From the NCBI GenBank assembly GCA_016713025.1, contig JADJPZ010000004.1:2108001-2172000 (forward strand): a stretch of DNA of 64,000 nucleotides. Direction: 5' to 3'. The stretch is from Saprospiraceae bacterium. GTDB lineage: Bacteria > Bacteroidota > Bacteroidia > Chitinophagales > Saprospiraceae. The position numbers and the translations under genes are program-made. Positions 25,241-33,807 of the stretch are shown here, piece by piece. Position 1 is the stretch's first letter. Each line of letters starts with the position of its first letter. The notes under the pieces are model-generated. The model had not been told where the DNA came from, did no database searches, and worked only from the letters and a program-made list of their open reading frames with translations.

Positions 25241-27040
25241 ATGAAATTTATTCTTCTATCTCTTGTTTTTATAATTTCATTGCAAGATTCAATTGCTCAA
25301 CCAAAAAGAGAAATGCGGGCCGTTTGGATAGCCCATGTCAACAACATTGATTTTCCGTCGTCAGCAAATTTGACAGAAAGCCAACAAAAATCTCAGTTCA
25401 TATCGATTCTGGATGACTTTGCCAAAAACAACATCAATGCGGCCATCGTTCAGATCAGAACAAACTGTGATGCCTCATACCCAAGCGAACTTGAACCATG
25501 GTCTGCTTTCTGGGCAGGCAAACAGGGAACTGGCCCAGGATACGATCCATTAAAATTTATGATAGAGGAATGCCACAAAAGGAATATTGAATTTCATGCA
25601 TGGTTCAACCCATACAGAGCAGCTCCATCACTTTCTACCTTTGCAGCAGATAATCATATACGCAAAAGACAACCACAATGGATTATGTCTTACAATGGTC
25701 TTCAATTGCTTGACCCGGCCATACCAGAAGTAAGAGAATTTGTAACTCAGGTCATTCTGGATGTGGTTCAGAAGTACGATATTGATGCTGTACATTTTGA
25801 TGACTACTTTTATCCATATCCTGTTACACGTGTTACTTTGAATGATGAAGCTTCATTTTCTGTATATAATCGTGGATTTACCAATAGAGCGGACTGGCGA
25901 AGAGACAATATCAACCTGCTGATCAAAATGATGAGTGAAAATATTAAAAAAGTGAAGCCTTGGGTAAAGTTTGGAATTTCACCATTTGGTATTTGGAAGA
26001 ATAAATCAGCAAGTCAACCTGATGCATCGGATACAAAAGGACTTGAAGCTTTTCATAGTATATATGCTGACTCCAAAAAATGGATTCAGGAAGGATGGGT
26101 GGATTATCTTGCTCCGCAAGTATATTGGTCCATCGGATTTTCGATAGCCAATTTTGGTGTTCTTGTGCCATGGTGGGCTGAAAATAAAGGTAACTACAAC
26201 AGACATTTGTATATCGGGCATGCCGCGTACAGGATCAACAGCGGAGGGACAGACCCAAACTGGGCTAAACCTTCAGAAATGCCACAACAAATCAATTTTA
26301 CCCGCAATGTCACCGGTGTAAATGGTTCCATCTTTTACAATACTACATCATTTAGAAATAATTTGCTGGGATTTAATGATTCTCTACAAAGCAACCAATA
26401 TAAAACAAAAGCATTTGTCCCAACCATGCCATGGATAGATTCTGTTCCACCAGCTATAGTTACAGGTCTTAAGATCGAAAAAATAAGTAATGGTTACGAA
26501 TTGAAATGGGATGCCCAACCAAACAATCAATCTGAATTGGACAAGGTGAAATATTATGCTATTTATAGAAGTCCCGAAGTCAACCCTCCCTTAAGCCATG
26601 ACAATTCACATCTTATAGCTGTGTTAAGGCATGACGCAATCCAGTTTGCAGATCAATTCGTACCTGATGGCAAATACTTATATAGCGTTACAGCTTTTGA
26701 CCGATTGCACAATGAAAGTGTTCCGGCAAGTATATCATCTACCATCCCGTCAAAGACCAAAGATCTGTTACAAAAAATTGTAGAAATCTCCCCACCCTAT
26801 CCTAACCCATTTTCAGATGTGATCAGTGTAAAATATTATATGAAGTCACCTTCTGAAGTGAAAATACATTTGTATGATAATACAGGAAAAATCGTGGCTG
26901 AATTGGACAATACCTACTCTCAGATTGGATGGCATGAGTTATCGTATGACGGAAAACACTTGTTACCAGGCATATATTACGTAGTATTAACTGCTTCTGA
27001 TGGGCACACAACTAAAAAAGTGATCAAATCAGGGTTTTAG
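25241..27040 (+). CDS. Secreted GH10-like (DUF187) glycoside hydrolase with T9SS signal
   Basis: 599 residues from the Met at 25241, where a signal peptide starts (cleavage after SIAQ). The N-terminal ~390 residues are the glycosyl-hydrolase-like 10 (YngK/DUF187) TIM barrel: MRAVWIAHVNNIDFPS, EFHAWFNPYRA, IDAVHFDDYFYPYP, VKFGISPFGIWKN and DYLAPQVYWS. A fibronectin-III-like domain follows (~410-510). The last ~80 residues are a type A type-IX sorting domain (PPYPNPFSDVISVKY ... GIYYVVLTASDGHTTKKVI), so the enzyme is probably released or anchored at the cell surface. The likely target is a peptidoglycan or other glycan; this is not certain. Confidence 0.92.
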   Translation: MKFILLSLVFIISLQDSIAQPKREMRAVWIAHVNNIDFPSSANLTESQQKSQFISILDDFAKNNINAAIVQIRTNCDASYPSELEPWSAFWAGKQGTGPGYDPLKFMIEECHKRNIEFHAWFNPYRAAPSLSTFAADNHIRKRQPQWIMSYNGLQLLDPAIPEVREFVTQVILDVVQKYDIDAVHFDDYFYPYPVTRVTLNDEASFSVYNRGFTNRADWRRDNINLLIKMMSENIKKVKPWVKFGISPFGIWKNKSASQPDASDTKGLEAFHSIYADSKKWIQEGWVDYLAPQVYWSIGFSIANFGVLVPWWAENKGNYNRHLYIGHAAYRINSGGTDPNWAKPSEMPQQINFTRNVTGVNGSIFYNTTSFRNNLLGFNDSLQSNQYKTKAFVPTMPWIDSVPPAIVTGLKIEKISNGYELKWDAQPNNQSELDKVKYYAIYRSPEVNPPLSHDNSHLIAVLRHDAIQFADQFVPDGKYLYSVTAFDRLHNESVPASISSTIPSKTKDLLQKIVEISPPYPNPFSDVISVKYYMKSPSEVKIHLYDNTGKIVAELDNTYSQIGWHELSYDGKHLLPGIYYVVLTASDGHTTKKVIKSGF

Positions 27041-27593
27041 TATTTCGTTATATTATTAATGGGTCCCTACCGCATTAAATTAGAAAACGTTTTATTTTTT
27101 GTTCTTTTGCCAATCTGCACCGTCATAAAGTAAAGAAGAAGTTTGCAAAATCGTATGAACCAAAATAAGGGTTTCAAGTAAACACCCAAACAAAGTTACT
27201 GATGGTAAATTAAATCTAGGTTTCTACTATTGCACAATTCAATGATTTCTAAAAACAAAACTATGAACATAAATGTGAATTGCGTTTTTCAAATTGAAAG
27301 AAAAATATATTAAAAACTATTATTTTTTTACAACACCCCATTTTTTTATGGGGTATTGTAAATTATTTATCAATTATTATTCTATACACCCTTATTTTTT
27401 GCCCTATTTACCAAAATTATTTATTGTTTTAATAAAACACAAAATCTTAAGATAAATTCCTGTCTATAAGAACATTGGACTAAAAATTTCATATTTGGAT
27501 ATCACATTTTTTACAATTATCGATTTATAAGGGCAAAGTGCTGCATGTACATTTGTGTCAAATTTATTATTTCACAACTAAAGTTTTACATAA
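27041..27593. other. AT-rich gene-free stretch upstream of glnK
   Basis: 553 bp without a gene. A hairpin ACCCCAT...ATGGGGT with a T-loop lies at 27335-27354, and a promoter box lies at 27548. Nothing else stands out. The length suggests room for regulatory binding sites for the nitrogen genes downstream. Confidence 0.5.
27548..27555 (+). promoter_or_regulatory. Promoter -7 box for glnK-amt
   Basis: TACATTTG, 38 bp before the glnK ATG. Confidence 0.45.
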
Positions 27594-27932
27594 ATGAAGA
27601 AATTAGAAGCAATTGTCAGATCTTCAAAATTTGAAACTGTAAAAAATGAGCTCGCAAAAATAGGGATCAATTTTTTTACATTTTTTGAAGTAAAAGGATA
27701 TGGAAGACAAGCCTCAGAGCACGTAGTGTACAGAGGCGCAGAATATGATATAGGTTATATCGCCAGGATAAAAATCGAATTGATCGCGGAAGATGCAAAC
27801 GTCAAAAAGATCGCTGAAACTATAAGAAATGCTGCCAATACCGGAGAAATCGGAGATGGAAAAATATTTATCACTCCCATAGAAGAAATTATATCTATCC
27901 GAACCGGAAACATCAATGAATCGGCTCTTTAA
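27594..27932 (+). CDS. glnK: PII nitrogen regulatory protein
   Basis: 112 residues. PII trimers sense ATP/ADP and 2-oxoglutarate and gate ammonium transporters by inserting the T-loop. Visible features are the start MKKLEAIVRSSKFETVKNEL, the T-loop with Tyr51 (RGAEY), the site uridylylated in many bacteria, and the B-loop region TGEIGDGKIFI. The T-loop is unusual (GRQASEHVVYRG rather than GRQKGHTELYRG). It is placed 35 bp before the ammonium transporter, the conserved glnK-amtB pairing. Confidence 0.94.
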   Translation: MKKLEAIVRSSKFETVKNELAKIGINFFTFFEVKGYGRQASEHVVYRGAEYDIGYIARIKIELIAEDANVKKIAETIRNAANTGEIGDGKIFITPIEEIISIRTGNINESAL

Positions 27933-27967
27933 AATCAAAAAATTTACATCACAAAAAAATAGAAATC

Positions 27968-29215
27968 ATGACAGAATCAACATTTATTACAAATAACTTA
28001 TGGATACTGATAGCCACTACGATGGTTTTCATTATGCATTTAGGATTTGCCACTTTAGAGGCCGGATTGGCTCAGCAAAAAAACACTGTAAATATTTTAT
28101 TTAAAAATGTTATCATCGTTTGTATTGGCCTATTGACATATTATGCGGTAGGATTTAATTTAATGTACCCTGGCAGCGATTATGCCGGAGGAATATTTGG
28201 CTTCTCTGGATTTGGCCTTACCCTTCCTGAAGGGGCAGCCGGTCTCCAGGAGTATGCATCAGGAAAATACACTTATTATACAGACTTTATATTTCAGGCA
28301 ATGTTTGCTGCTACTTGCGCCACCATCGTTTCAGGTGCTGTAGCAGAACGGATCAAATTAATGCCATTTCTGGTGTTTGTTTTTTTATTTGTTTCCATCT
28401 CGTACCCGATCACCGGAATGTGGAAGTGGGGAGGCGGATGGCTCAATGAGCTAGGATTTATAGATTTTGCAGGTTCATCATTGGTACACAGTGTTGGTGG
28501 TTGGGGTGCATTGGCAGGGATAATGGTTCTAGGAGCCCGGAAAGGAAAATATACAGAAAAAGGAATCAGACCCATACCTGGCCACAATATGCCTCTAGCT
28601 ACCATAGGTGCTATGTTGCTTTGGTTTGGATGGTTTGGATTTAATGGCGGTTCAGTACTATCAGCCGATCCGGGAGCAGTATCTTTGGTCTTTGTTACGA
28701 CATGTCTTGGTGCGGCTTCGGGTGCCATCGGAACATTTGTAGTATCTTATGTTAAATTTAAATCTCTTGACCACTCGATGGTTTTAAATGGTCTTCTTGG
28801 TGGTTTAGTTGGTATTACAGCTGGAGCTGATGGGTTTACCCCAGGAGGAGCTATAATAGTAGGCCTAATTGCAGGTGCCATTATTCCATTTGCAGTTGTT
28901 TTCTTTGACAAACTTAAACTTGATGATCCTGTAGGTGCTACTTCCGTTCATCTTGTTTGTGGCATTTGGGGCACGCTGGCTGTGGGCATATTTGGTACGG
29001 GAAGTTTTGTCACTCAACTTATTGGAGTAGCTGCCATTGGTGCTTTCACTTTTGTATTTGCTTTTGTTCTTTTCTTTGTTATCAATAAAACAGCAGGACT
29101 GAGAGTGGATGACGATATGGAAAGAAGAGGCCTTGATGTGACAGAGCACGAAATGAGCGCCTACCAAAATATTGAAAGAGGAAATTTTGCACTTGCAACA
29201 TCAGAAATATTATAA
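27968..29215 (+). CDS. amtB: Ammonium transporter
   Basis: 415 residues, about 11 membrane helices in the Amt/Rh fold, starting without an obvious signal peptide. The twin pore histidines are recognisable in SSLVHSVGGWGAL and TSVHLVCGIWG. FGWFGFNGGS and HNMPLATIGAMLLWFGW are further family signatures. The cytosolic C-terminal tail (DDDMERRGLDVTEHEMSAY) is the segment that contacts PII. It is co-transcribed with glnK and followed by an intrinsic terminator and a porin. Confidence 0.95.
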   Translation: MTESTFITNNLWILIATTMVFIMHLGFATLEAGLAQQKNTVNILFKNVIIVCIGLLTYYAVGFNLMYPGSDYAGGIFGFSGFGLTLPEGAAGLQEYASGKYTYYTDFIFQAMFAATCATIVSGAVAERIKLMPFLVFVFLFVSISYPITGMWKWGGGWLNELGFIDFAGSSLVHSVGGWGALAGIMVLGARKGKYTEKGIRPIPGHNMPLATIGAMLLWFGWFGFNGGSVLSADPGAVSLVFVTTCLGAASGAIGTFVVSYVKFKSLDHSMVLNGLLGGLVGITAGADGFTPGGAIIVGLIAGAIIPFAVVFFDKLKLDDPVGATSVHLVCGIWGTLAVGIFGTGSFVTQLIGVAAIGAFTFVFAFVLFFVINKTAGLRVDDDMERRGLDVTEHEMSAYQNIERGNFALATSEIL

Positions 29216-29222
29216 ATAAAAA

Positions 29223-29248
29223 ACCCTCAAAAATTGGAGTTTTTGAGG
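29223..29248 (+). terminator. Terminator-like hairpin after the ammonium transporter
   Basis: CCCTCAAAAA/TTTTTGAGGG, 10-bp perfect stem with a 6-nt loop directly after the stop codon. No T-run follows, but the U-rich 3' arm may serve. Confidence 0.7.
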
Positions 29249-29261
29249 GCACTTAAGCACG

Positions 29262-29330
29262 AAGAAGTCTTGCATGCTCAGTTTCGAATGACAAAATTAG
29301 CTGATACCAGGCTATTTCGCAAGACTTCTT
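29262..29330 (+). ncRNA. Structured leader or attenuator between amt and porin genes
   Basis: AAGAAGTCTTGC (29262-29273) pairs perfectly with GCAAGACTTCTT (29319-29330), enclosing 45 nt. It lies in the 157-bp gap before the porin ATG at 29373. It could be a 5'-leader element or small RNA; function is not shown. Confidence 0.35.
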
Positions 29331-29372
29331 TGGATTTTTAAATCAATTTTTTAACTTATTAAATCTAAAGAA

Positions 29373-30374
29373 ATGAAAAACATTTTAACTCTTCTTTTCG
29401 CAATCGTTTGTTTACCAGCTTATTGTCAAATCAAAATCGATTCTTTTTTTACCCTTTCAGGATCAGCAGATACCTACTTCAGAACGAATTTTAATACAAC
29501 CAACGATGCATCCAATGAAGGCACATTGGCCCCACCAACATCCTTTGCCAATCTACCGGGGTTTTCCTTGGGTATGTTTAATCTGATAGGCAAATATGAA
29601 ACAGCAAAATCCGGATTTGTAGCAGATTTGGTTTTTGGCCCCAGAGGAAAAGACGCAGTTTTCAACTCCTCAGGATCACTGAATATCGTCAATCAGGCCT
29701 ATGCCTATTACAAACCAATAGATAAAATGATGATTACCCTTGGAAAATTTAATACCTTCGTTGGTTATGAAGTGATTTCACCTGTAGGTAATTTTAATTA
29801 TTCAACATCATATTTGTTTTCATATGGTCCGTTCAATCATGCAGGACTAAAAGTCAACTATGACTTGGGCGGAGGATTTGGTGTCATGGCTGGAGTATTC
29901 AACCAAACAGACTATACCGACTTCAATCCCAATGGCAATTTTTTGACAGGTGGTCAATTGTCTTATAGTTTTGACAAAGGTGCTGTATATTTAAACGTAT
30001 TGGCAGACAAGGGTTTCTTACAGCTTGATTTCACTGGGATGTACAATCTTACGGATAAAGCAAAAATTGGTCTTAATGCCACCAATGTCAGTGATAATTT
30101 CTATGGCACAGCATTATATCTCAATTACAAAACTTCTGATGTATTATCTCTGGGATTAAGGTCAGAATATTTTAAAGACAATGGTATCGGCATATTAAAT
30201 CCATCTGAGACAACCATCAATAAAAATGAAGTCATGGACCTGACTCTTTCAGCCAATATTACTTTAGGTCATCTTCGCATCATCCCTGAATTCAGAACAG
30301 ACCTGTTTTCAACAGATTTAATTACACCTGATGCCAAAAAGGTGCTACTTCTGATAAACTTTCTTCATTTTTAG
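29373..30374 (+). CDS. Outer-membrane beta-barrel porin (BBP2-like)
   Basis: 333 residues with signal peptide (MKNILTLLFAIVCLPAYCQ). The mature protein consists of alternating short amphipathic strands and turns and ends in an aromatic residue (LLINFLHF), as outer-membrane barrels do. The pattern (GSADTYFRTNFN, YAYYKPIDKMMITLGKFNTF, GYEVISPVGNFNYSTSYLFS) matches the putative beta-barrel porin-2 family. Its position behind glnK-amt suggests an outer-membrane route for ammonium or small nitrogen compounds, an inference from context. Confidence 0.85.
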   Translation: MKNILTLLFAIVCLPAYCQIKIDSFFTLSGSADTYFRTNFNTTNDASNEGTLAPPTSFANLPGFSLGMFNLIGKYETAKSGFVADLVFGPRGKDAVFNSSGSLNIVNQAYAYYKPIDKMMITLGKFNTFVGYEVISPVGNFNYSTSYLFSYGPFNHAGLKVNYDLGGGFGVMAGVFNQTDYTDFNPNGNFLTGGQLSYSFDKGAVYLNVLADKGFLQLDFTGMYNLTDKAKIGLNATNVSDNFYGTALYLNYKTSDVLSLGLRSEYFKDNGIGILNPSETTINKNEVMDLTLSANITLGHLRIIPEFRTDLFSTDLITPDAKKVLLLINFLHF

Positions 30375-30473
30375 TGGCTGCGGTGTATAGTTTTAAAGTA
30401 TTTTTATAGATACTTTGACTGACTTTAATATTTTATACTCTGTAAAAAAACTCATTTATTAAGTCACCAATTA

Positions 30474-30503
30474 AAAACTGGAGTTCCAACCCAGTTTTTT
30501 TTT
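30474..30503 (+). terminator. Intrinsic terminator after the porin gene
   Basis: AAAACTGG/CCAGTTTT stem (30474-30481, 30491-30498) with the T-run continuing to 30503. The following 30504-30761 is AT-rich with nothing recognisable. Confidence 0.85.
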
Positions 30504-30761
30504 GTTGGCACTCATTGTTTCCATTTTCTTGATTTCTATGATATAAAAAAATTGTTGACCAAAAATATTCAAATTCTTTCTGGGCTATCAGTTATACTAA
30601 AAAGAAAATTGAATGTCATATTTTAAAACCATATTTAATTGATTTACAAAATATTATGCTTCTTTTTTTTTTGGAGGAATACTTATTAAGGACTAAACAA
30701 AGTCCTATTGAGAAAAGGCATATTTTTTTAACAAAATCTTTAATAAAAGGTAAAAAGAGCA

Positions 30762-32399
30762 TTATACCTTCTTTTCTATCTCCTTTAGATTTTCCATCCT
30801 GCTTCTGATCAGGAAGTCATCTATGGTCTCAAAATGTTCGATCACTCTTTTGTTTTTGAATTCAAACACTTTTTCAGCGAGCCCTTGTAGAAAATCCCTG
30901 TCATGAGATACAAGGATCAATGTGCCGTCAAAAGCAAGTAGCGCATCTTTTAATACGTCTTTTGACCTTATGTCCAGGTGATTGGTAGGTTCATCCAGAA
31001 TGAGGAGATTTACAGGCTCGAGCAGTAGTTTGACCATTGCCAATCTGGTCCTTTCACCACCTGAAAGCATGCTCACTTTTTTGTCGATATCATCTCCTGA
31101 AAACATGAAGCAACCAAGCAATGTCTTGATTTGTGTGCGGATCTCACCTTCTGCCACTTCGTCCACTGTCTGGAAAACAGTCAAATTACCGTCCAGCAGT
31201 GATGCCTGATTTTGAGCAAAATATCCCACTTTGACATTATGTCCCAGCGCACATTTGCCGGTAAAATCTATTTGCCCCATCATGGCTTTGATCATGGTGG
31301 ACTTTCCCTCTCCATTTCTCCCCACGAATGCTACTTTTTGACCTCGTTCTATAGTCATGGATGCATTCTCAAAAACAATATGATCTCCGTAACTTTTGGA
31401 TAGATGATCGACAATCACAGGATAGTCGCCTGACCTTGGAGCAGGAGGGAATTTGAGTTTCAATGAGGAAGTATCCACTTCATCGATCTCTATGATAGTC
31501 ATTTTTTCCAGCATCCTCTCTACAGAATTCACCTGATTGGCTTTGGAATAGGTGCCTCTGAATCTTTCGATAAATTCTTTACTTTCGGCAATAGTCTTTT
31601 GCTGCTCTTTGTAAGCACGGATCTGAGCCACCCGACGGTCTTCCCTAAGTTGAAGATAGTGGCTGTAATTGGCACGGTAGTCATAAATTCTGCCCATAGT
31701 GACTTCTATGGTTCTGTTGGTGATGTTGTCAATGAAAGCTTTATCATGAGAAATCACCATCACTGCTTTGGCCTTGTGGATGAGAAAGTTTTCAAGCCAT
31801 ACAACCGATTCTATATCAATATGGTTTGTGGGCTCATCGAGGAGGATAAGGTCCGGTTTTTTAAGAAGAATTTTGGCGAGTTCGATACGCATCCTCCATC
31901 CACCACTAAATTCATTTGTTGGCCTGGTAAAATCATCGCGTTCAAATCCCAAACCCAAAAGCGTTTTTTCTACCTCAGCATCGTAATTAATGTCTTCAAG
32001 CGAGTAAAATTTTTCGCCCAGTTCTGATGACTCTTCGATGAGTTTCATGTATTCGTCAGAGTCATAATCCGTTCTGGTTTCCAGTTGTTGATTGATGAAT
32101 GCCATCCTGTCTCTTACTGTAAAAATCTGATCAAAAGCTTTGAGTGCTTCTTCAAAAACTGTACAATGATCTTCAGTCAGCAAATGCTGGGGCAGATAGG
32201 CAATCACACCATCTTTCGGACATCGTACATTTCCTCTTGTGGGTTTTTGGACTCCGGCAATGATTTTCATCATGGTAGATTTGCCTGCCCCATTTTTGCC
32301 CATCAGGGCGATTTTGTCGTTTTCATTGATTACAAATGAAATATCACTAAACAAGGTTTTTCCACTGAACTCAACTGCAAGACTATCTACTGAAATAAT
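30762..32399 (-). CDS. ABC-F family ATPase (start extended upstream)
   Basis: Duplicated ABC domains without membrane segments, the ABC-F type of ribosome-associated ATPases involved in translation or antibiotic protection. Domain 1 has Walker A GKNGAGKST, signature EFSGGWRMR and Walker B LILLDEPTNH. Domain 2 has GRNGEGKST, MLSGGERTR and LLILDEPTNH, with the linker between. The clearly coding N-terminus IISVDSLAVEFSGKT runs 15 codons upstream of the first simple start (TTG at 32354) to an ATT at 32399. An ATG at 32401-32403 is out of frame by one T at 32400, so either ATT is the start or a base is inserted. Confidence 0.92.
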   Translation of the reverse strand: MISVDSLAVEFSGKTLFSDISFVINENDKIALMGKNGAGKSTMMKIIAGVQKPTRGNVRCPKDGVIAYLPQHLLTEDHCTVFEEALKAFDQIFTVRDRMAFINQQLETRTDYDSDEYMKLIEESSELGEKFYSLEDINYDAEVEKTLLGLGFERDDFTRPTNEFSGGWRMRIELAKILLKKPDLILLDEPTNHIDIESVVWLENFLIHKAKAVMVISHDKAFIDNITNRTIEVTMGRIYDYRANYSHYLQLREDRRVAQIRAYKEQQKTIAESKEFIERFRGTYSKANQVNSVERMLEKMTIIEIDEVDTSSLKLKFPPAPRSGDYPVIVDHLSKSYGDHIVFENASMTIERGQKVAFVGRNGEGKSTMIKAMMGQIDFTGKCALGHNVKVGYFAQNQASLLDGNLTVFQTVDEVAEGEIRTQIKTLLGCFMFSGDDIDKKVSMLSGGERTRLAMVKLLLEPVNLLILDEPTNHLDIRSKDVLKDALLAFDGTLILVSHDRDFLQGLAEKVFEFKNKRVIEHFETIDDFLIRSRMENLKEIEKKV

Positions 32400-32422
32400 A
32401 CATCTAAAATTTAAAAAGGCCG

Positions 32423-32430
32423 CAAAAGTA
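32423..32430 (-). promoter_or_regulatory. Promoter -7 box for the ABC-F gene
   Basis: TACTTTTG on the minus strand, ~20 bp before the ATG/ATT at 32403-32399. Its position supports the extended start. Confidence 0.45.
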
Positions 32431-32469
32431 AAAAAAATGCCGGAGTTTTGGTAAAATATCTTAAACTTG

Positions 32470-32637
32470 TGTGTATAACAAACTGCACAAATTCAAATTT
32501 TCTTCCTCGCTACCCTCAATCCCAAGCATAGCTTGGCAGGCTCTGAAGAGCCTGTCAAGCTGCGCTTGAGACGACCTGCCCAATTTAACCATGTTTTTAC
32601 CTTTTATTAAAAAAAACACTGAAAAAGTGCAATTCCA
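32470..32637. mobile_element. MITE-like element B2
   Basis: 168 bp. The left end TGTGTATAACAAACTGCAC matches B3 and the right end GTGCAATTCCA matches B1. The interior has an added AGCATAGCTTGGCAGGCTC hairpin block. Confidence 0.75.
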
Positions 32638-32696
32638 TCTAACTCACCATAACACCTTGATTATCAATTATGAAAACCCCCGCTATTGGGGTGTAT

Positions 32697-32835
32697 CTCA
32701 AAATTGCACTATATGATATAATTTTTAAGTTTCTAATTTAGTGTATTATCTTAGTAGTTAAGAGTTAAAGGGTGGGTCGTCCCTTTAGGGAATGAGGGTA
32801 GCGGGCAGTTTAAACAATTTTAGTGCAAAAATGGG
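32697..32835. mobile_element. MITE-like element A4 (reverse orientation)
   Basis: 139 bp reverse-complement copy of A1: ends CTCAAAATTGCACT and AGTGCAAAAATGGG, interior GGGTCGTCCCTTTAGGGAAT. Very close to A1. Confidence 0.8.
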
Positions 32836-32982
32836 AAACCCCAGCTATTGTAATATATTTTTGATATATAGGCTTGTTTCTTTCGGAGGACAAGTTAGCA
32901 TCAAATTTCTTTATTAGAGAAAATAACTTCTATTTTGTTAAACACTCCTTAAATTTTGTGATGTGTGTGACGGTATTAAGAA

Positions 32983-33684
32983 TTAATCATCGGTTGTTGC
33001 TTCTGAAGAAAATACTCCCGCCAAGCCTGAGATGAGGTCAATAAAAACGTGAATAAAAATCACTATTATCAGTGATCCTGAAACTAAGAATATACCGCCG
33101 AACAACATGGAGATAATAAAGATTTTCAACACTGCCCACCATCCCTGATATAAGTGACTGACTGAAAAGACCACCGCAGGAATGATTATGGCTATCCACA
33201 TTCCGTAAGCTAAATCAACTGTAAAATGTGCAATATATGTCACCAAAAAACCCCTGAAGACAATTTCCTCGCAAATACCGGCTGAAAAAGCCAGGAAAGT
33301 ATATGGCTTGAACTCTTCCCAGTTGAGAGGTATGATATATTGCATTTCTTCTATCCTGTCTTTGAAATAGGATTTATTAAAATAGCCATAAGCTAAATCG
33401 CCTATGTAAAATGCCAGTATCACCAAACTTAAAATCCAAACCAAAGGATCAGGCTGAATCCAATCAAAACCCAGTGCAGACCAAGGCTTTTTACTGATAT
33501 TCCAGGAAGTAATAACAAGTAAAGCCCCGATAAAAAGCATGAGACCGTTGCTGTAAAACAAATGTTTTTTGGGTGGTAGAGATTCTATCAGTTCCGGGGA
33601 CATCTTTTGAGACCTGACTGACATGACCGGTATAATCACCAGAATGAGTATTGCAAATATATGATCAAACCAATTGAATTCCAC
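32983..33684 (-). CDS. CPBP-family intramembrane protease
   Basis: 233 residues with about six to eight hydrophobic helices. The CPBP/Abi motifs are present: EE-x3-R in CEEIVFRGF (Glu139, Glu140, Arg144), His177 in FSVSHLYQG and a final H-x3-D (His212, Asp216). These form the glutamate/histidine metal-dependent site of Rce1-like proteases. Roles in this family range from prenyl-protein processing to bacteriocin self-immunity, so the substrate is open. A TACCTTTG promoter box lies upstream and the compound repeat lies downstream. Confidence 0.9.
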   Translation of the reverse strand: MEFNWFDHIFAILILVIIPVMSVRSQKMSPELIESLPPKKHLFYSNGLMLFIGALLVITSWNISKKPWSALGFDWIQPDPLVWILSLVILAFYIGDLAYGYFNKSYFKDRIEEMQYIIPLNWEEFKPYTFLAFSAGICEEIVFRGFLVTYIAHFTVDLAYGMWIAIIIPAVVFSVSHLYQGWWAVLKIFIISMLFGGIFLVSGSLIIVIFIHVFIDLISGLAGVFSSEATTDD

Positions 33685-33710
33685 TGACCTCTTTTTTTGT
33701 TACGGCGGGT

Positions 33711-33718
33711 CAAAGGTA
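33711..33718 (-). promoter_or_regulatory. Promoter -7 box for the CPBP protease gene
   Basis: TACCTTTG on the minus strand, 26 bp before the ATG at 33684. Confidence 0.5.
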
Positions 33719-33779
33719 AAAATTTCAACCGGAAAATTATCATTTAGTACGATAGTGCCTGGATCATCAATGAAAATCC

Positions 33780-33787
33780 TATTTTTG
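33780..33787 (+). promoter_or_regulatory. Promoter -7 box for the glycosyltransferase gene
   Basis: TATTTTTG, 20 bp before the ATG at 33808. Confidence 0.45.
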
Positions 33788-33807
33788 TGATCGTATAATA
33801 CATCTGG

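Larger units (their letters stand above)
32470..32951. repeat. Compound inverted repeat, right copy (contains B2 and A4)
   Basis: Reverse-complement counterpart of 13150-13603, in the order B2, spacer with GTTATGGTGAG-type sequence, A4, and the flank with CTTATTAGAGAAAATAACTTC-like sequence. It fills the 32404-32982 gap; no gene seen. Confidence 0.85.

Noticed and set aside
28294..28728. 144-residue ORF antisense to the ammonium transporter
   Set aside because: It mirrors the codon pattern of amtB, is Pro/Thr-rich without domains and has no promoter.
31599..32027. 142-residue plus-strand ORF inside the ABC-F gene
   Set aside because: Shadow of a clearly conserved coding frame on the other strand.
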